Source of the DNA: Pararcticibacter amylolyticus
GTDB taxonomy: Bacteria > Bacteroidota > Bacteroidia > Sphingobacteriales > Sphingobacteriaceae
DNA: 64,000 nucleotides
Assembly: GCF_003130405.1 (NCBI RefSeq)
Contig: NZ_QEAS01000009.1
Location: forward strand, 35,213 to 99,212
Direction of reading: 5' to 3'
Part shown: one piece after another, positions 9,204 through 17,645 of the stretch
How the letters are laid out: the number at the start of each line of letters is the position of its first letter
How positions within the stretch are numbered: the stretch's first letter is position 1
Made by a program: the position numbers and the translations under genes
The notes under the pieces: generated by a model
What the model saw: the letters and a program-made list of their open reading frames with translations, nothing else
What the model was told of the DNA's origin: nothing
Database searches by the model: none

Positions 9204-12200
9204 TTATAAAGTAAGGTTTACTCCCAATAAAAACGTTTTAGCTCTTGGGTAAGAAAAAAACGTTACATTCTGTCCGAATTTATAAGCCTCTCCTGAAGTG
9301 ATTTGTGATGTACTTTCGGGATCATAGCCTTTGAAATCTTTGGATGTGAACAACCATGGATTATTGGCACTGGCATAAACGCGCAAAGCCGAAAAGCCCA
9401 TTCTTTTTGCGAGTCCCGACGAAAATGTATATCCAAGCTGCAGTAAGTTTACACGCAGATATGAACCATTTGCTACCCAGCGCGAGTCTACGTTAGTATC
9501 CTGGCCCGCATGCCCGCTGTTCGTCAGATAAATTGCCTGCTGCATCGTACCGGGGTTTGCTCCGTTATAGGCATCCGTCAGGATCTCCTTCAGGCCGTTG
9601 GTTATTCCGAAGCGGTCGTAGGTAGAGTGAAAGAACTGCTGGAGGGTTTCCACGCCATAAACGAACTGCAAATCGAGGGTGAGATCGAAATTACCGTATT
9701 TCAATGTATTAATAAAACTGCCTGACCAATCGGGAACCCCCTGCCCCAGTACTTCCTGTTTGGCAGACCGGTTCGGCCGCCCGATCTTATCCATCGGGAT
9801 AACCCCGCCCTGAAAGTCCTCAACCGTATAGATCCCGTTACGTTTATAGCCATAGAAGCTGTTGAGGTTCTCTCCTACCCGGATAATACCGTTTGGCCCT
9901 CCTACCCAGCCAAGAACCGTGATGTCTTCGTTGTTCTCGCCCAATTTGAGCACTTCATTTTTATTGAAGTTGGCATTCAACGTGGTATTCCACGTAAACT
10001 TTTCTGACTTTAAAGGTGTCGCGTTGATCATAATATCCACGCCCTGATTGCGCACAGAGCCGATATTTTTCATCACAGAAGCAAAACCAGTGGAGTTTGG
10101 CAAAGGTGCATCCAGCAGCAGATCGGTCGTTTTACGGTTGTAATAGGAAATATCGAAGTTGAGACGGCTGTTTAAAAGGCCCAGCTCAAAACCAGCGTCA
10201 TAGGTTCTCGTTTTTTCCCACTTCAGGTCATCGTTCGGCATGGTACTGATATAGGAATAAGGCGCCCGCACCCCGTTCAACAGATAAGTTCCTGACGTTA
10301 CATTCGCCAGGGCCTTATAGGGATCAATTTCCGAGTTCCCGGTAATTCCATAGCTGGTGTGCAGTTTCAGGTTATTTATCAGGGCATTATCCTTCAGAAA
10401 GTCTTCATTCGAGAGGTTCCAGGCAAGCCCTACCGAAGGAAAAAAGGCGTATTTGTTGTTGGCTCCAAACCGCGAAGACCCATCATACCGCCCCGTAACA
10501 GTAGCAGAATACCGGTCGTTATAGGTGTAAGCAGCCCGAACGAAATAGGAATTCATCGCCCACCTGGTATAATCAGAGTATGGCGAAGACGGAATGCTTC
10601 CTACCCCCATATTGTACCACTCGAAAAAATCGCTGGTGAAGCCTTCCGTTCTGCCTCCGTCATAGTTATAAGTGCGTTCCTGCCAGGACAATCCAGCCAT
10701 CCCGTTTACGCGGTGCTTCCCAAAGGTTTTGTTATAGGTCACGTATGTTTCCTCCTGCCAGTACAGCACGTCCGTATGGTTGATTTCCGCCCATCCGTTC
10801 GGCATGGAAATATTGTTTAATGTGATAGACGAATATCCTTTGTAAGCCTTTTTATGGTTATCAATACCAAACTGGGTCCTCACATCCAGACCATCCATCA
10901 GGTGAAAGGTCAGGGCAGCGTTTCCAAAGATCTGTGTATTGTAGCGCATGCGTTTCTGCAGGTCCAGAATAGAAACAGGATTCGCCATACCTTCGAAGCC
11001 CAGAACACTTGCCACCGTGGAGGAGGCTGAAGAGGTATATTTTCCGTCAGGCTGACGGACCGGCAGCCAGGGAAGCATTTCAATCATCGTCCGGCGCGCA
11101 TCCTGGCCGCCGCCGTCTTCAGGTGTGTACCGCCCCCAGGTATGATTAGCAGTGAGGTTAATACTGGCCGACAACCAGTCTTTTACCTGGCTATCGTAAG
11201 CCAGCTTACCATTGATTCTCTTATTATAGGTATTTTGCACAATGCCCTGCTGGTTAGAATAGTTCAAAAAGGCACCAGTAGAAGATTTTTCATCCCCTTG
11301 CTGAACATTGAGCTGATGATTTTGCGACCAGGCAATCCGGGTAGCTTCTTTTTGCCAGTCTGTGTTATACAATGGATTCCCGCTGGCATCGAAGTAATTG
11401 GGGTCATTAAACCAGGTGGCTTTATTCAGCGACCAGTTCTTACCCTGCCACTTGTTTTCATTTTCCAGACCGATCATGAATGCGTCTACCCACTCCTGCG
11501 AATTAAGCAGGTCCATATAACGCTGGGCAGAGCTTGGGCCGGCAGATCCCTGGTAACTGATCGTCCTGCGGCCATCTTTATTGCCCCGCCTGGTAGTCAC
11601 CAGGATGACACCATTGGCGCCCCGGGCACCATAAATGGCGGCAGACGAAGCATCTTTCAACACTTCGATACGCTCTATGTCATTGGGGTTCAGCAAATGA
11701 AAATCTTCCATTACGACACCATCTACCACATAAAGCGGATTCGAAGAAGAGTTAATTGTTGCTGTCCCCCGGATGATCACGCGGTTGGCATAGGCACCTG
11801 GCTGACTGGAATTAGAAAAAATATTGACACCGGCCGCCTTGCCTCTCAGGTTGTCTAAGGGGCTGAAATTTTGAGACTTGACCATATCAGCACCTTTGGC
11901 AATAGCAATCGAGCCGGTCACGTCAGACTTTCGCATCGTTCCATATCCAACCACTACGACTTCCTCCAGTTTAGTATCAGATTTCGCCATCCTGATCTCA
12001 ATACTTCTTCTCCCGTTTAAAGAGATCCGCTGTGTCTCATATCCCAGGTAGGAAACGACAAGGACAGCATTCAGGTCGGGAACATTAAGAGTAAAGGCTC
12101 CGTTTGCATCGGTGCTGGTTCCCTGACGTGCGCGTTCTACTTTAACGGTGACGCCAGGTAAGGTTTCACCGCTTGAGCCATCCTTTACTGTTCCCGTCAC

Positions 12201-12611
12201 CTCCAGCACCTGCAATGTAGAGGCAGGCGGCTTAACAGCCTTGACCTCTGTCTTCTTTGTTATGAAAATAATGTTGTTCCTGACTTCATACCGGAGGGGC
12301 TGCCCTTCAAAACACAGATCGAGAACCTTCATAAGATCCTGATCCTTCACCCGGATAGAAATGGGTTTCGCCTCCTTTAGGATGGTGTTGTTATACAGGA
12401 AGTCGAACTTCGTTTGCTTCTTTATCCGGGCGATGACTTCCGTTATCGGTGCGTTGGTTACCGTCAGCGTAATCTTTTGTGCAAACCCTTCCGCTCTTAT
12501 TTGACAAAGGGCAGAAATCAGCAAAATAAAGGTAAATTTTAATCTTAGAATGAGATTTGAACGCGCACAGGAGTCCCTCCTGAAATGGGGTTCAGTAAAT
12601 TTTTTATACAT
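9204..12611 (-). CDS. SusC/RagA TonB-linked outer-membrane receptor with STN domain, locus 1
   Basis: 1135 residues from the ATG at 12611 (MYKKFTEP). This start is preferred over one 30 codons upstream because the same Met-Tyr-Lys context begins the locus 2 receptor. Order: signal segment (LKFTFILLISALCQI), STN secretin/TonB short domain (about 45-115) that touches FecR, a carboxypeptidase-regulatory-like beta domain (GVTVKVERARQGTSTDANG), the SusC signature EVVVVGYGTMRKSDVTG, plug with the VYVVDGV and GARGANGVILVTT blocks, then a 22-strand barrel. It should import an oligomer with SusD in a TonB-dependent way and signal through FecR (12794-14002). Confidence 0.96.
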   Translation of the reverse strand: MYKKFTEPHFRRDSCARSNLILRLKFTFILLISALCQIRAEGFAQKITLTVTNAPITEVIARIKKQTKFDFLYNNTILKEAKPISIRVKDQDLMKVLDLCFEGQPLRYEVRNNIIFITKKTEVKAVKPPASTLQVLEVTGTVKDGSSGETLPGVTVKVERARQGTSTDANGAFTLNVPDLNAVLVVSYLGYETQRISLNGRRSIEIRMAKSDTKLEEVVVVGYGTMRKSDVTGSIAIAKGADMVKSQNFSPLDNLRGKAAGVNIFSNSSQPGAYANRVIIRGTATINSSSNPLYVVDGVVMEDFHLLNPNDIERIEVLKDASSAAIYGARGANGVILVTTRRGNKDGRRTISYQGSAGPSSAQRYMDLLNSQEWVDAFMIGLENENKWQGKNWSLNKATWFNDPNYFDASGNPLYNTDWQKEATRIAWSQNHQLNVQQGDEKSSTGAFLNYSNQQGIVQNTYNKRINGKLAYDSQVKDWLSASINLTANHTWGRYTPEDGGGQDARRTMIEMLPWLPVRQPDGKYTSSASSTVASVLGFEGMANPVSILDLQKRMRYNTQIFGNAALTFHLMDGLDVRTQFGIDNHKKAYKGYSSITLNNISMPNGWAEINHTDVLYWQEETYVTYNKTFGKHRVNGMAGLSWQERTYNYDGGRTEGFTSDFFEWYNMGVGSIPSSPYSDYTRWAMNSYFVRAAYTYNDRYSATVTGRYDGSSRFGANNKYAFFPSVGLAWNLSNEDFLKDNALINNLKLHTSYGITGNSEIDPYKALANVTSGTYLLNGVRAPYSYISTMPNDDLKWEKTRTYDAGFELGLLNSRLNFDISYYNRKTTDLLLDAPLPNSTGFASVMKNIGSVRNQGVDIMINATPLKSEKFTWNTTLNANFNKNEVLKLGENNEDITVLGWVGGPNGIIRVGENLNSFYGYKRNGIYTVEDFQGGVIPMDKIGRPNRSAKQEVLGQGVPDWSGSFINTLKYGNFDLTLDLQFVYGVETLQQFFHSTYDRFGITNGLKEILTDAYNGANPGTMQQAIYLTNSGHAGQDTNVDSRWVANGSYLRVNLLQLGYTFSSGLAKRMGFSALRVYASANNPWLFTSKDFKGYDPESTSQITSGEAYKFGQNVTFFSYPRAKTFLLGVNLTL

Positions 12612-12716
12612 TTGAATGTCGGGTTTTAATTTAGATTTATTGCAGTTGAATCTATTAAAAGTGCCTGACTCAGCCTTGCTGAGGACCAGGGGAGCTTCCA
12701 CCTTCCCTTGGTCTTA
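12607..12716 (+). ncRNA. Candidate cis-antisense RNA opposite the locus 1 susC leader
   Basis: Seen: plus-strand TACATTTG at 12607-12614, matching the Bacteroidota -7 element TAnnTTTG, overlaps the susC start codon on the opposite strand. About 55-70 bases further, a small hairpin (CTCAGC-CTT-GCTGAG, 12669-12683) is directly followed by a stronger one, GACCAGGGG with CCCTTGGTC (12684-12713), then TTACTAGTTATTTC. The stem pairs fully only in the plus-strand RNA (a G-U there becomes A-C in the sense RNA). A transcript of roughly 90-95 bases antisense to the susC leader would result. The -33 element and a strong U-tract are not evident, so this is the weakest of the three. Confidence 0.33.
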
Positions 12717-12793
12717 CTAGTTATTTCATCTTCTTTCTGATAATTTTCCTCCTTTCTTAAAAAAATCAACTGGTTAATTTATTAGTCGGTTTT

Positions 12794-14002
12794 CTATTGG
12801 TTTGATACTACAACTATTCTCCCCTTTACTTTAAAATCCACCTTTCCCAGTTTTTTAAGCACTTCGAGAATATCGTTAAGCTCCGAAGAACGGGAAAAGG
12901 TGCCTCCAAACTTCTCTTCAGTATCCACCGCCTCATATTCGACGTTGACATCATACCATCTGCTTATCACTTTCATTACACTGATAATATCCTGGTTATT
13001 GAATATAAAGTATCCATTTTTCCATGAGATAATATTGTCAGTATTCACATTCATCACGTCAATGTCTCTGCCGCCTTTAACAACGCTCGACTGCTGTCCG
13101 GGAGATAATATACGAGACTGGCCGGAATTTAAGTTCCTGGTTTGTATGCGGCCTTCCAGTAAGGTGGTGTTGATCACCGCTTCTTCTTTATAACCGTTAA
13201 TATTAAATTGAGTGCCCAGAACGGTCACTTCCTGCCTGCCTGTTTTCACAACAAAAGGATGAGCCTTATCCCCTGCTACTTCAAAATATGCCTCTCCCTC
13301 AAGTTGCACCCTGCGTTCCCGGCTTCCCCGGAAATTCACCGGGTATATCAGTTTGGAAGCGGCATTCAGCCAGACGGCAGTGCCATCCGGCAAACGTATC
13401 TGATACTGACCTCCTCTGGGAGTTTCGATCGTATTGTATTGCTCCGCATTCATGCCCGATGGCATCTTTTGGGCGGTGTAAATGATCTGGCCCTCGGCGG
13501 TTTTTGAAATCTTTATCCCCGGCTGTACGGCAATATTTCCGTTAGCGGCATCGGTAAGCGATATTTTCTTTCCGTTACTTAAGGTCAGGAATGCCTTATT
13601 CCCGCCTGGACGAACATCGGCAATATGAACGGAGGATGAATTGGTACTACCTTTCCGGTTGTTGAAGAAAAGAAACACGGCCGAGGTAATAATGATAACA
13701 GCAGCAGCGGCGGAAACGGTCTGCCATACCCTGACTACCCTCATTCGGAAACCAGCCGTACCGGTGTGTTCCGGCAGAAATAACTTATTTTCAATCCGTT
13801 TATAAATTCGGTCGGTCTCCGCCTCTGTCATGTCGCTTTCCTGGTCAAGCCTGTCGGTATGCCTGGCATCTTCTGAAATCGCTGCCTCCCATTCCGACTG
13901 GTGAGCGCCACCCTTGATTAGTGAAATCACTTCATCCAGCTCGTGCCGGCTGCATTGATTATTGATGTATTTCAGAAACAGGTTTTTAATTGAATTATCC
14001 AC
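12794..14002 (-). CDS. FecR family anti-sigma factor, locus 1
   Basis: 402 residues. N-terminal cytoplasmic sigma-binding part (1-90), one membrane helix at about 93-114 (TVSAAAAVIIITSAVFLFF), then the periplasmic FecR domain with RGGQYQIRLPDGTAVWLNAA and RVQLEGEAYFEV, and a C-terminal DUF4974-type domain (ISVMKVISRWYDVNVEY ... GGTFSRSSELNDILEVL). It holds the ECF sigma factor and receives the signal from the receptor STN domain. It begins 93 bases after the sigma gene and precedes susC by 182 bases, a long gap that holds the antisense hairpins. Confidence 0.95.
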   Translation of the reverse strand: MDNSIKNLFLKYINNQCSRHELDEVISLIKGGAHQSEWEAAISEDARHTDRLDQESDMTEAETDRIYKRIENKLFLPEHTGTAGFRMRVVRVWQTVSAAAAVIIITSAVFLFFNNRKGSTNSSSVHIADVRPGGNKAFLTLSNGKKISLTDAANGNIAVQPGIKISKTAEGQIIYTAQKMPSGMNAEQYNTIETPRGGQYQIRLPDGTAVWLNAASKLIYPVNFRGSRERRVQLEGEAYFEVAGDKAHPFVVKTGRQEVTVLGTQFNINGYKEEAVINTTLLEGRIQTRNLNSGQSRILSPGQQSSVVKGGRDIDVMNVNTDNIISWKNGYFIFNNQDIISVMKVISRWYDVNVEYEAVDTEEKFGGTFSRSSELNDILEVLKKLGKVDFKVKGRIVVVSNQ

Positions 14003-14095
14003 TACGGCCTTTTCTTACTTATACAAATGGCAGAGGCTTTACATATATCGTGAAAATAAAAAATTGTAAAGCACCTGACACAAGTGGTTATGAAT

Positions 14096-14686
14096 TCAAT
14101 TATTCATGAAGAATATCAGTAACGAAACAATGGTATTTTTAAAAGTGATATACTCCCTGATCGACCTGAGCGCTTTCACCATCTGGTTATTTACAGTCCC
14201 TTCAGAAATATCCAGTTCGGCAGCAACCTGCTTGTAAGAAAGGCCCTGAAGCTTGCAGCGGATAAACACTTCCCTGCGCTGGATCGGAAGTTTAGAGATC
14301 GCCTCGGCAAGCAACAAGTTACTTTCGGCATATTCGATCTGCAACTCGGTGGTATTTTCAACCGGATCCATGTATTTCCGGATTTCTTCGAGAATCCCGG
14401 TTTCATGTTGCAGACGTTTCAGCAGGTTGAGCAGATGGCGTTTGGCAATCGTATAGAGATAAGTTTTAAAGGGTTGTTGGGGATCGATAAGTAAACGGGT
14501 TTCCCATATTTTAATAAAAACATCCTGAACTACATCTTCCGCCAGTTGCCGCGACTTTGCGGTCCTCAAAATGAAATAGTGCAGTTTTTTAACATGGATA
14601 TCATAAAGCGACCTTAAAGCACCTTCATGACCCTCCTGAAGAAGGCAGATAAGTTCTTTCTCTGAAAGTCCATCGTAGTTAAACAT
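14096..14686 (-). CDS. ECF RNA polymerase sigma factor, locus 1
   Basis: 196 residues. Region 2 has AEDVVQDVFIKIWETR and PFKTYLYTIAKRHLLNLL; region 4 has PIQRREVFIRCKLQGLSYKQVAAELDISEGTVNNQ. This is the Bacteroidota expansion type of ECF sigma factor that pairs with FecR. It probably directs transcription of its own locus. The protein ends with a hydrophobic tail (TIVSLLIFFMNN), a trait shared with the other two sigma factors in the window. Confidence 0.95.
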   Translation of the reverse strand: MFNYDGLSEKELICLLQEGHEGALRSLYDIHVKKLHYFILRTAKSRQLAEDVVQDVFIKIWETRLLIDPQQPFKTYLYTIAKRHLLNLLKRLQHETGILEEIRKYMDPVENTTELQIEYAESNLLLAEAISKLPIQRREVFIRCKLQGLSYKQVAAELDISEGTVNNQMVKALRSIREYITFKNTIVSLLIFFMNN

Positions 14687-15002
14687 ATTTATAATTGTTC
14701 AATGGAATAACATTCGGCTTCACTGATAAGTTATGTTGCAAAAAGAAGCAACAGATGCCGGCAGCAGCAAAAAATATCGCTTCTTACAAGTAACAAATTA
14801 ACTATTAAACCTTAACACAGTCAATACGAATAAAAGCAACCACTGCAAATCAAAGATAGTGATAGATGGCTAAAATAGAAAAGAATCCCCGGCAATGTTA
14901 GGAGATTATGAGAATCTGCACGGCGGGAGTAAAGGCATGAAGGGTACAGTGACAGGGTTTTCTTAAAATGCTAAAGGAACTTAGGAGATTAGTTCAATCC
15001 TC
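14687..15002. other. Intergenic stretch upstream of locus 1 sigma factor
   Basis: 316 bases between the SGNH hydrolase stop and the sigma gene. It holds a candidate promoter at 14851-14881; I see no gene or repeat in the rest. Confidence 0.5.
14851..14881 (-). promoter_or_regulatory. Candidate Bacteroidota-type promoter of locus 1 sigma gene
   Basis: Minus strand reads TTTC, 19 bases, TATCTTTG, close to the consensus TTTG-N19-21-TAnnTTTG. It would start RNA about 160 bases before the sigma ATG at 14686. Only pattern evidence. Confidence 0.38.
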
Positions 15003-15833
15003 TCATAGTCCCAGTCGTTTAAAGGTTTTTGCAAGACACTCCGCAATAATAGCATTTCCCTTATCTGAAGGATGTAAGCCATCATAAGTGAGATTGATGG
15101 CAGCGGGAGGATAAGGGTACTCATCCTTCATAGGATCGAACGGCACCCGGCTGGATTGGGGGAATCTGTAATTTTTATATCCACCTTTTTCAGGATCTCT
15201 CAGGCGCTTAAAGTTGACAAGGTTTTTCATCCTGAGCAATGGATGGTGATGCAGGTCGACAACTGGAATTTTCTCATATTCACCAATCGAAATAATGGCA
15301 TTAGCGAATTCCTCCAGCGCTTGATCATTCTTTTTTTGATAGGAACCAAATGCGTTGTTATTGGGGTCCGCGATATAAACAAAGTCGTTGCGCTGCATGG
15401 GGGTGACCAAAACAATCTTGGCAGCCGGATTCAACTGGCGGATTTTATCCACGATGATCCGGAACGAACCGTATACAGTTTCATTACCGGCAGCGTTCTG
15501 GTAATCTTCCATTTGTCCAACCCGCCTGCCTTGCCACCAGTCGTTTGTTCCTAAAAAAACAGTGTATATATCTGCCCTGACCAGGCCGAGGTTCCCGATT
15601 TCCTGCGCGATAGCACCTGATGTCCAACCGTTATGACCCTGGTTGATATATCGCAGACCGGGCAGCATTTCTGTTACCCGTGTAAGATATCCTTTCTTCA
15701 CCCGGTTTCCGGTTTCATCCGGATGATCGTTCAGGTATGTAATTGAATCGCCGATTGCGAGCCAGGTTAATTCTCTCTCCCTGAAGGACGATAACAGCAA
15801 CAAGCAGAACAGGATAAAGAAATATTTTTTCAT
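15003..15833 (-). CDS. Secreted SGNH/GDSL hydrolase, locus 2
   Basis: 276 residues from ATG 15833, where the signal peptide MKKYFFILFCLLLLSS begins; the ATG three codons upstream is also possible. SGNH blocks: I, LAIGDSITYLND (catalytic Ser about 30); III, VFLGTNDWW; V, YDGLHPSDKGN (Asp and His). Such enzymes remove acetyl or other acyl groups from polysaccharides (rhamnogalacturonan acetylesterase-like) or hydrolyse lipids. As last gene of locus 2, an accessory de-esterifying role on the glycan imported by the adjacent SusC/SusD pair is likely, by context. Confidence 0.88.
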   Translation of the reverse strand: MKKYFFILFCLLLLSSFRERELTWLAIGDSITYLNDHPDETGNRVKKGYLTRVTEMLPGLRYINQGHNGWTSGAIAQEIGNLGLVRADIYTVFLGTNDWWQGRRVGQMEDYQNAAGNETVYGSFRIIVDKIRQLNPAAKIVLVTPMQRNDFVYIADPNNNAFGSYQKKNDQALEEFANAIISIGEYEKIPVVDLHHHPLLRMKNLVNFKRLRDPEKGGYKNYRFPQSSRVPFDPMKDEYPYPPAAINLTYDGLHPSDKGNAIIAECLAKTFKRLGL

Positions 15834-15861
15834 ATTATACATTATAAATTTACAGGTTTGT

Positions 15862-15902
15862 CAATGCCCGGGCTTCAAATAGTCGCTGAAGCCCGGGCAT
15901 TG
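15862..15902. repeat. Perfect intercistronic palindrome, locus 2
   Basis: A perfect 16-base-pair inverted repeat (CAATGCCCGGGCTTCA with its complement) around a 9-base loop lies between the unclassified enzyme gene and the SGNH gene. No T-run follows on either strand, so it is probably not a simple terminator. It may stabilise or process the operon mRNA. Confidence 0.75.
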
Positions 15903-15933
15903 GCAGGAATAAAATCACACTATAAAGCATATC

Positions 15934-17586
15934 CTACAAATCTGCCAGAGATAACACAATACGCTGGCCTTTGGGTCTGATGCGGAACAAACTGCCGTTA
16001 TCCGTTTTCTCTATCGAGCCATGCGTTGCCCGCAATTGATAACGATGACCATCGAACTCATATTGGGCGCCTTCTCCGGAAACTTCTTTAAAAGCGGTTA
16101 CAGCGTTCCCGGCCACATAAAGGTCGAGAAACCAGTTGACGGGGGGATTATTTTTCGCCGCAATGGTTATCGATTTCTCGTCCATTGTAATCTCGAAACT
16201 ACCGGAACCCGCCGGCCATGAAGCGAGCGCCTTCGTTTTACTTATATTCTTAAAGACCGGATCGCCACCTTTTACGGGGACTTCGCGGCCGCCTTCATTC
16301 ATCATCAAACGAAACCCTTCAGGCTTACCTGCTTTACCCCATTGAAAGCCATCTGCCACCGGCAATGTGTAAAAGAAGCTTTGGTTAATGGTGGTGACGT
16401 CTTTCAGATATTTATCCGGCACTGTTTCATTAAACAAGTGAATGTCTGTGATCCTCATACTGCCATTCTCCCAAAGCAAGTTGAGCCTGTAAAAGCGGCT
16501 GTTATACCAGATGGTCTTTTTATCACTTTCGCCGAGGTCCCGGCTTACGGTAAAGGTAGTGGCTGGAGTCACCTTATAGGTCTTTTTAAACCATTCTCCG
16601 GATGATTTCATCGTTTCAACCCGGATCTTGCCTTCACTGCGGAGACGGGCAATGATGGGCATCTGAATTTCCAGCCCCTTTTTCATTCCCTCCCAGGTGA
16701 ATGAATTCTCCTGGCCTGCCTGCGTATAATTAAACCCGAGTGACGGGTCGCCGGAAAAAGTTCCGAAGAACCAGTTTATCCACTGTTCATTTCCCCCGGC
16801 ATGACTGTATACAGGTTCGAGGGTAGTCACCGTCCGGCCATCAGCGTATTGCCTGATCGGATCACTTCCAAGCATCCTGAACACGGGAACAGGAATCTGC
16901 TTTTCAGCGTGCTGAGCGGGCATATAAGAATTCAGCCTGCTTGGGTAATAGGCCTGGTTCCAGTAACCGCCCCAAAGAGTAAAGCCGTCGGTACCTACCT
17001 GGTCCTTGCAGTTGGCAGACGCAACGATCTTGTACTTATCGTACATGTAACCCAAAGAATGAGCATCGATCACCCATGAAGCAACCGACCTCGGGTAATG
17101 TCCGAAAACCTCCCTAAAATCATGGAAATAAACATCGATGATCTTTTCTCGCTCAGCAGGCGTGTAACCCACCGAAAATCCAACATCGGAATGCCAGTCC
17201 CATGCATATTTTCCCCGCCATTTGATGCCGGCTTTCTCGATCAGCGGCTGCGGCAGTTCCCACCACGCGCCGATCTCAAACTCGTCTTCGGGCAGGGATT
17301 TCAGCAAATCCTGATAACGTTTATCAATAAGCGCATCATATTGAAGTAAGAAGGTGCCGCCCAGATGGTATTTCTTCATTAGCTTGATCTGGTTGACAAC
17401 AGTTTCGTACAGAACATCCTTCGTGATATTGCCGTCACGCGGTTCAATTTCCCGGATGAAATTAACGATATTGACAATTTTGGGCTCAGGTTGAGGGGAT
17501 AATTTTGTCCGCTGGGCGAATACACCGGATTGGACAAACAGACAGTATGCAATCAGCAGAAAGAAATGTGTGTTTTTATGGATCAT
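15934..17586 (-). CDS. Secreted enzyme-like protein, polysaccharide-deacetylase/GH-like barrel, unclassified
   Basis: 550 residues with signal peptide (FFLLIAYCLFVQSGVFAQ). The first 300 residues look like a distorted beta/alpha barrel of the glycoside hydrolase/deacetylase superfamily: VNQIKLMKKYHLGGTFLL, then EIGAWWELPQPLIEKAG, WDWHSDVGFSVGYTP, SWVIDAHSLGYMYDKY, VYSHAGGNEQWINW. Several Asp, His, Glu and Trp are placed as in a sugar-binding cleft, but no catalytic residue can be named. The last 200 residues are predicted beta-rich. I do not recognise a CAZy family; a Bacteroidota DUF family is possible. It is flanked by susD and an SGNH hydrolase and so probably acts on the locus 2 glycan. 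Confidence 0.65.
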   Translation of the reverse strand: MIHKNTHFFLLIAYCLFVQSGVFAQRTKLSPQPEPKIVNIVNFIREIEPRDGNITKDVLYETVVNQIKLMKKYHLGGTFLLQYDALIDKRYQDLLKSLPEDEFEIGAWWELPQPLIEKAGIKWRGKYAWDWHSDVGFSVGYTPAEREKIIDVYFHDFREVFGHYPRSVASWVIDAHSLGYMYDKYKIVASANCKDQVGTDGFTLWGGYWNQAYYPSRLNSYMPAQHAEKQIPVPVFRMLGSDPIRQYADGRTVTTLEPVYSHAGGNEQWINWFFGTFSGDPSLGFNYTQAGQENSFTWEGMKKGLEIQMPIIARLRSEGKIRVETMKSSGEWFKKTYKVTPATTFTVSRDLGESDKKTIWYNSRFYRLNLLWENGSMRITDIHLFNETVPDKYLKDVTTINQSFFYTLPVADGFQWGKAGKPEGFRLMMNEGGREVPVKGGDPVFKNISKTKALASWPAGSGSFEITMDEKSITIAAKNNPPVNWFLDLYVAGNAVTAFKEVSGEGAQYEFDGHRYQLRATHGSIEKTDNGSLFRIRPKGQRIVLSLADL

Positions 17587-17611
17587 TGCAAAAATATTTA
17601 TCGTGTGTAAT

Positions 17612-17639
17612 TAAGGAGACAGGAATCCCTGTCTCCTTA
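17612..17639. repeat. Perfect intercistronic palindrome, locus 2
   Basis: TAAGGAGACAGG pairs perfectly with CCTGTCTCCTTA (12 pairs, 4-base loop) between susD and the enzyme gene. No T-run follows in either direction. Together with the 15862 palindrome it separates each cistron downstream of susCD. Confidence 0.75.
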
Positions 17640-17645
17640 CGTGCA

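Noticed and set aside
11142..11858. 238-codon open frame opposite the locus 1 susC gene
   Set aside because: Antisense shadow of a strongly supported susC reading frame; no motif.
12612..12701. 30-codon extension of the locus 1 susC
   Set aside because: It would run through the leader hairpins; the conserved MYK start at 12611 is shared with locus 2.
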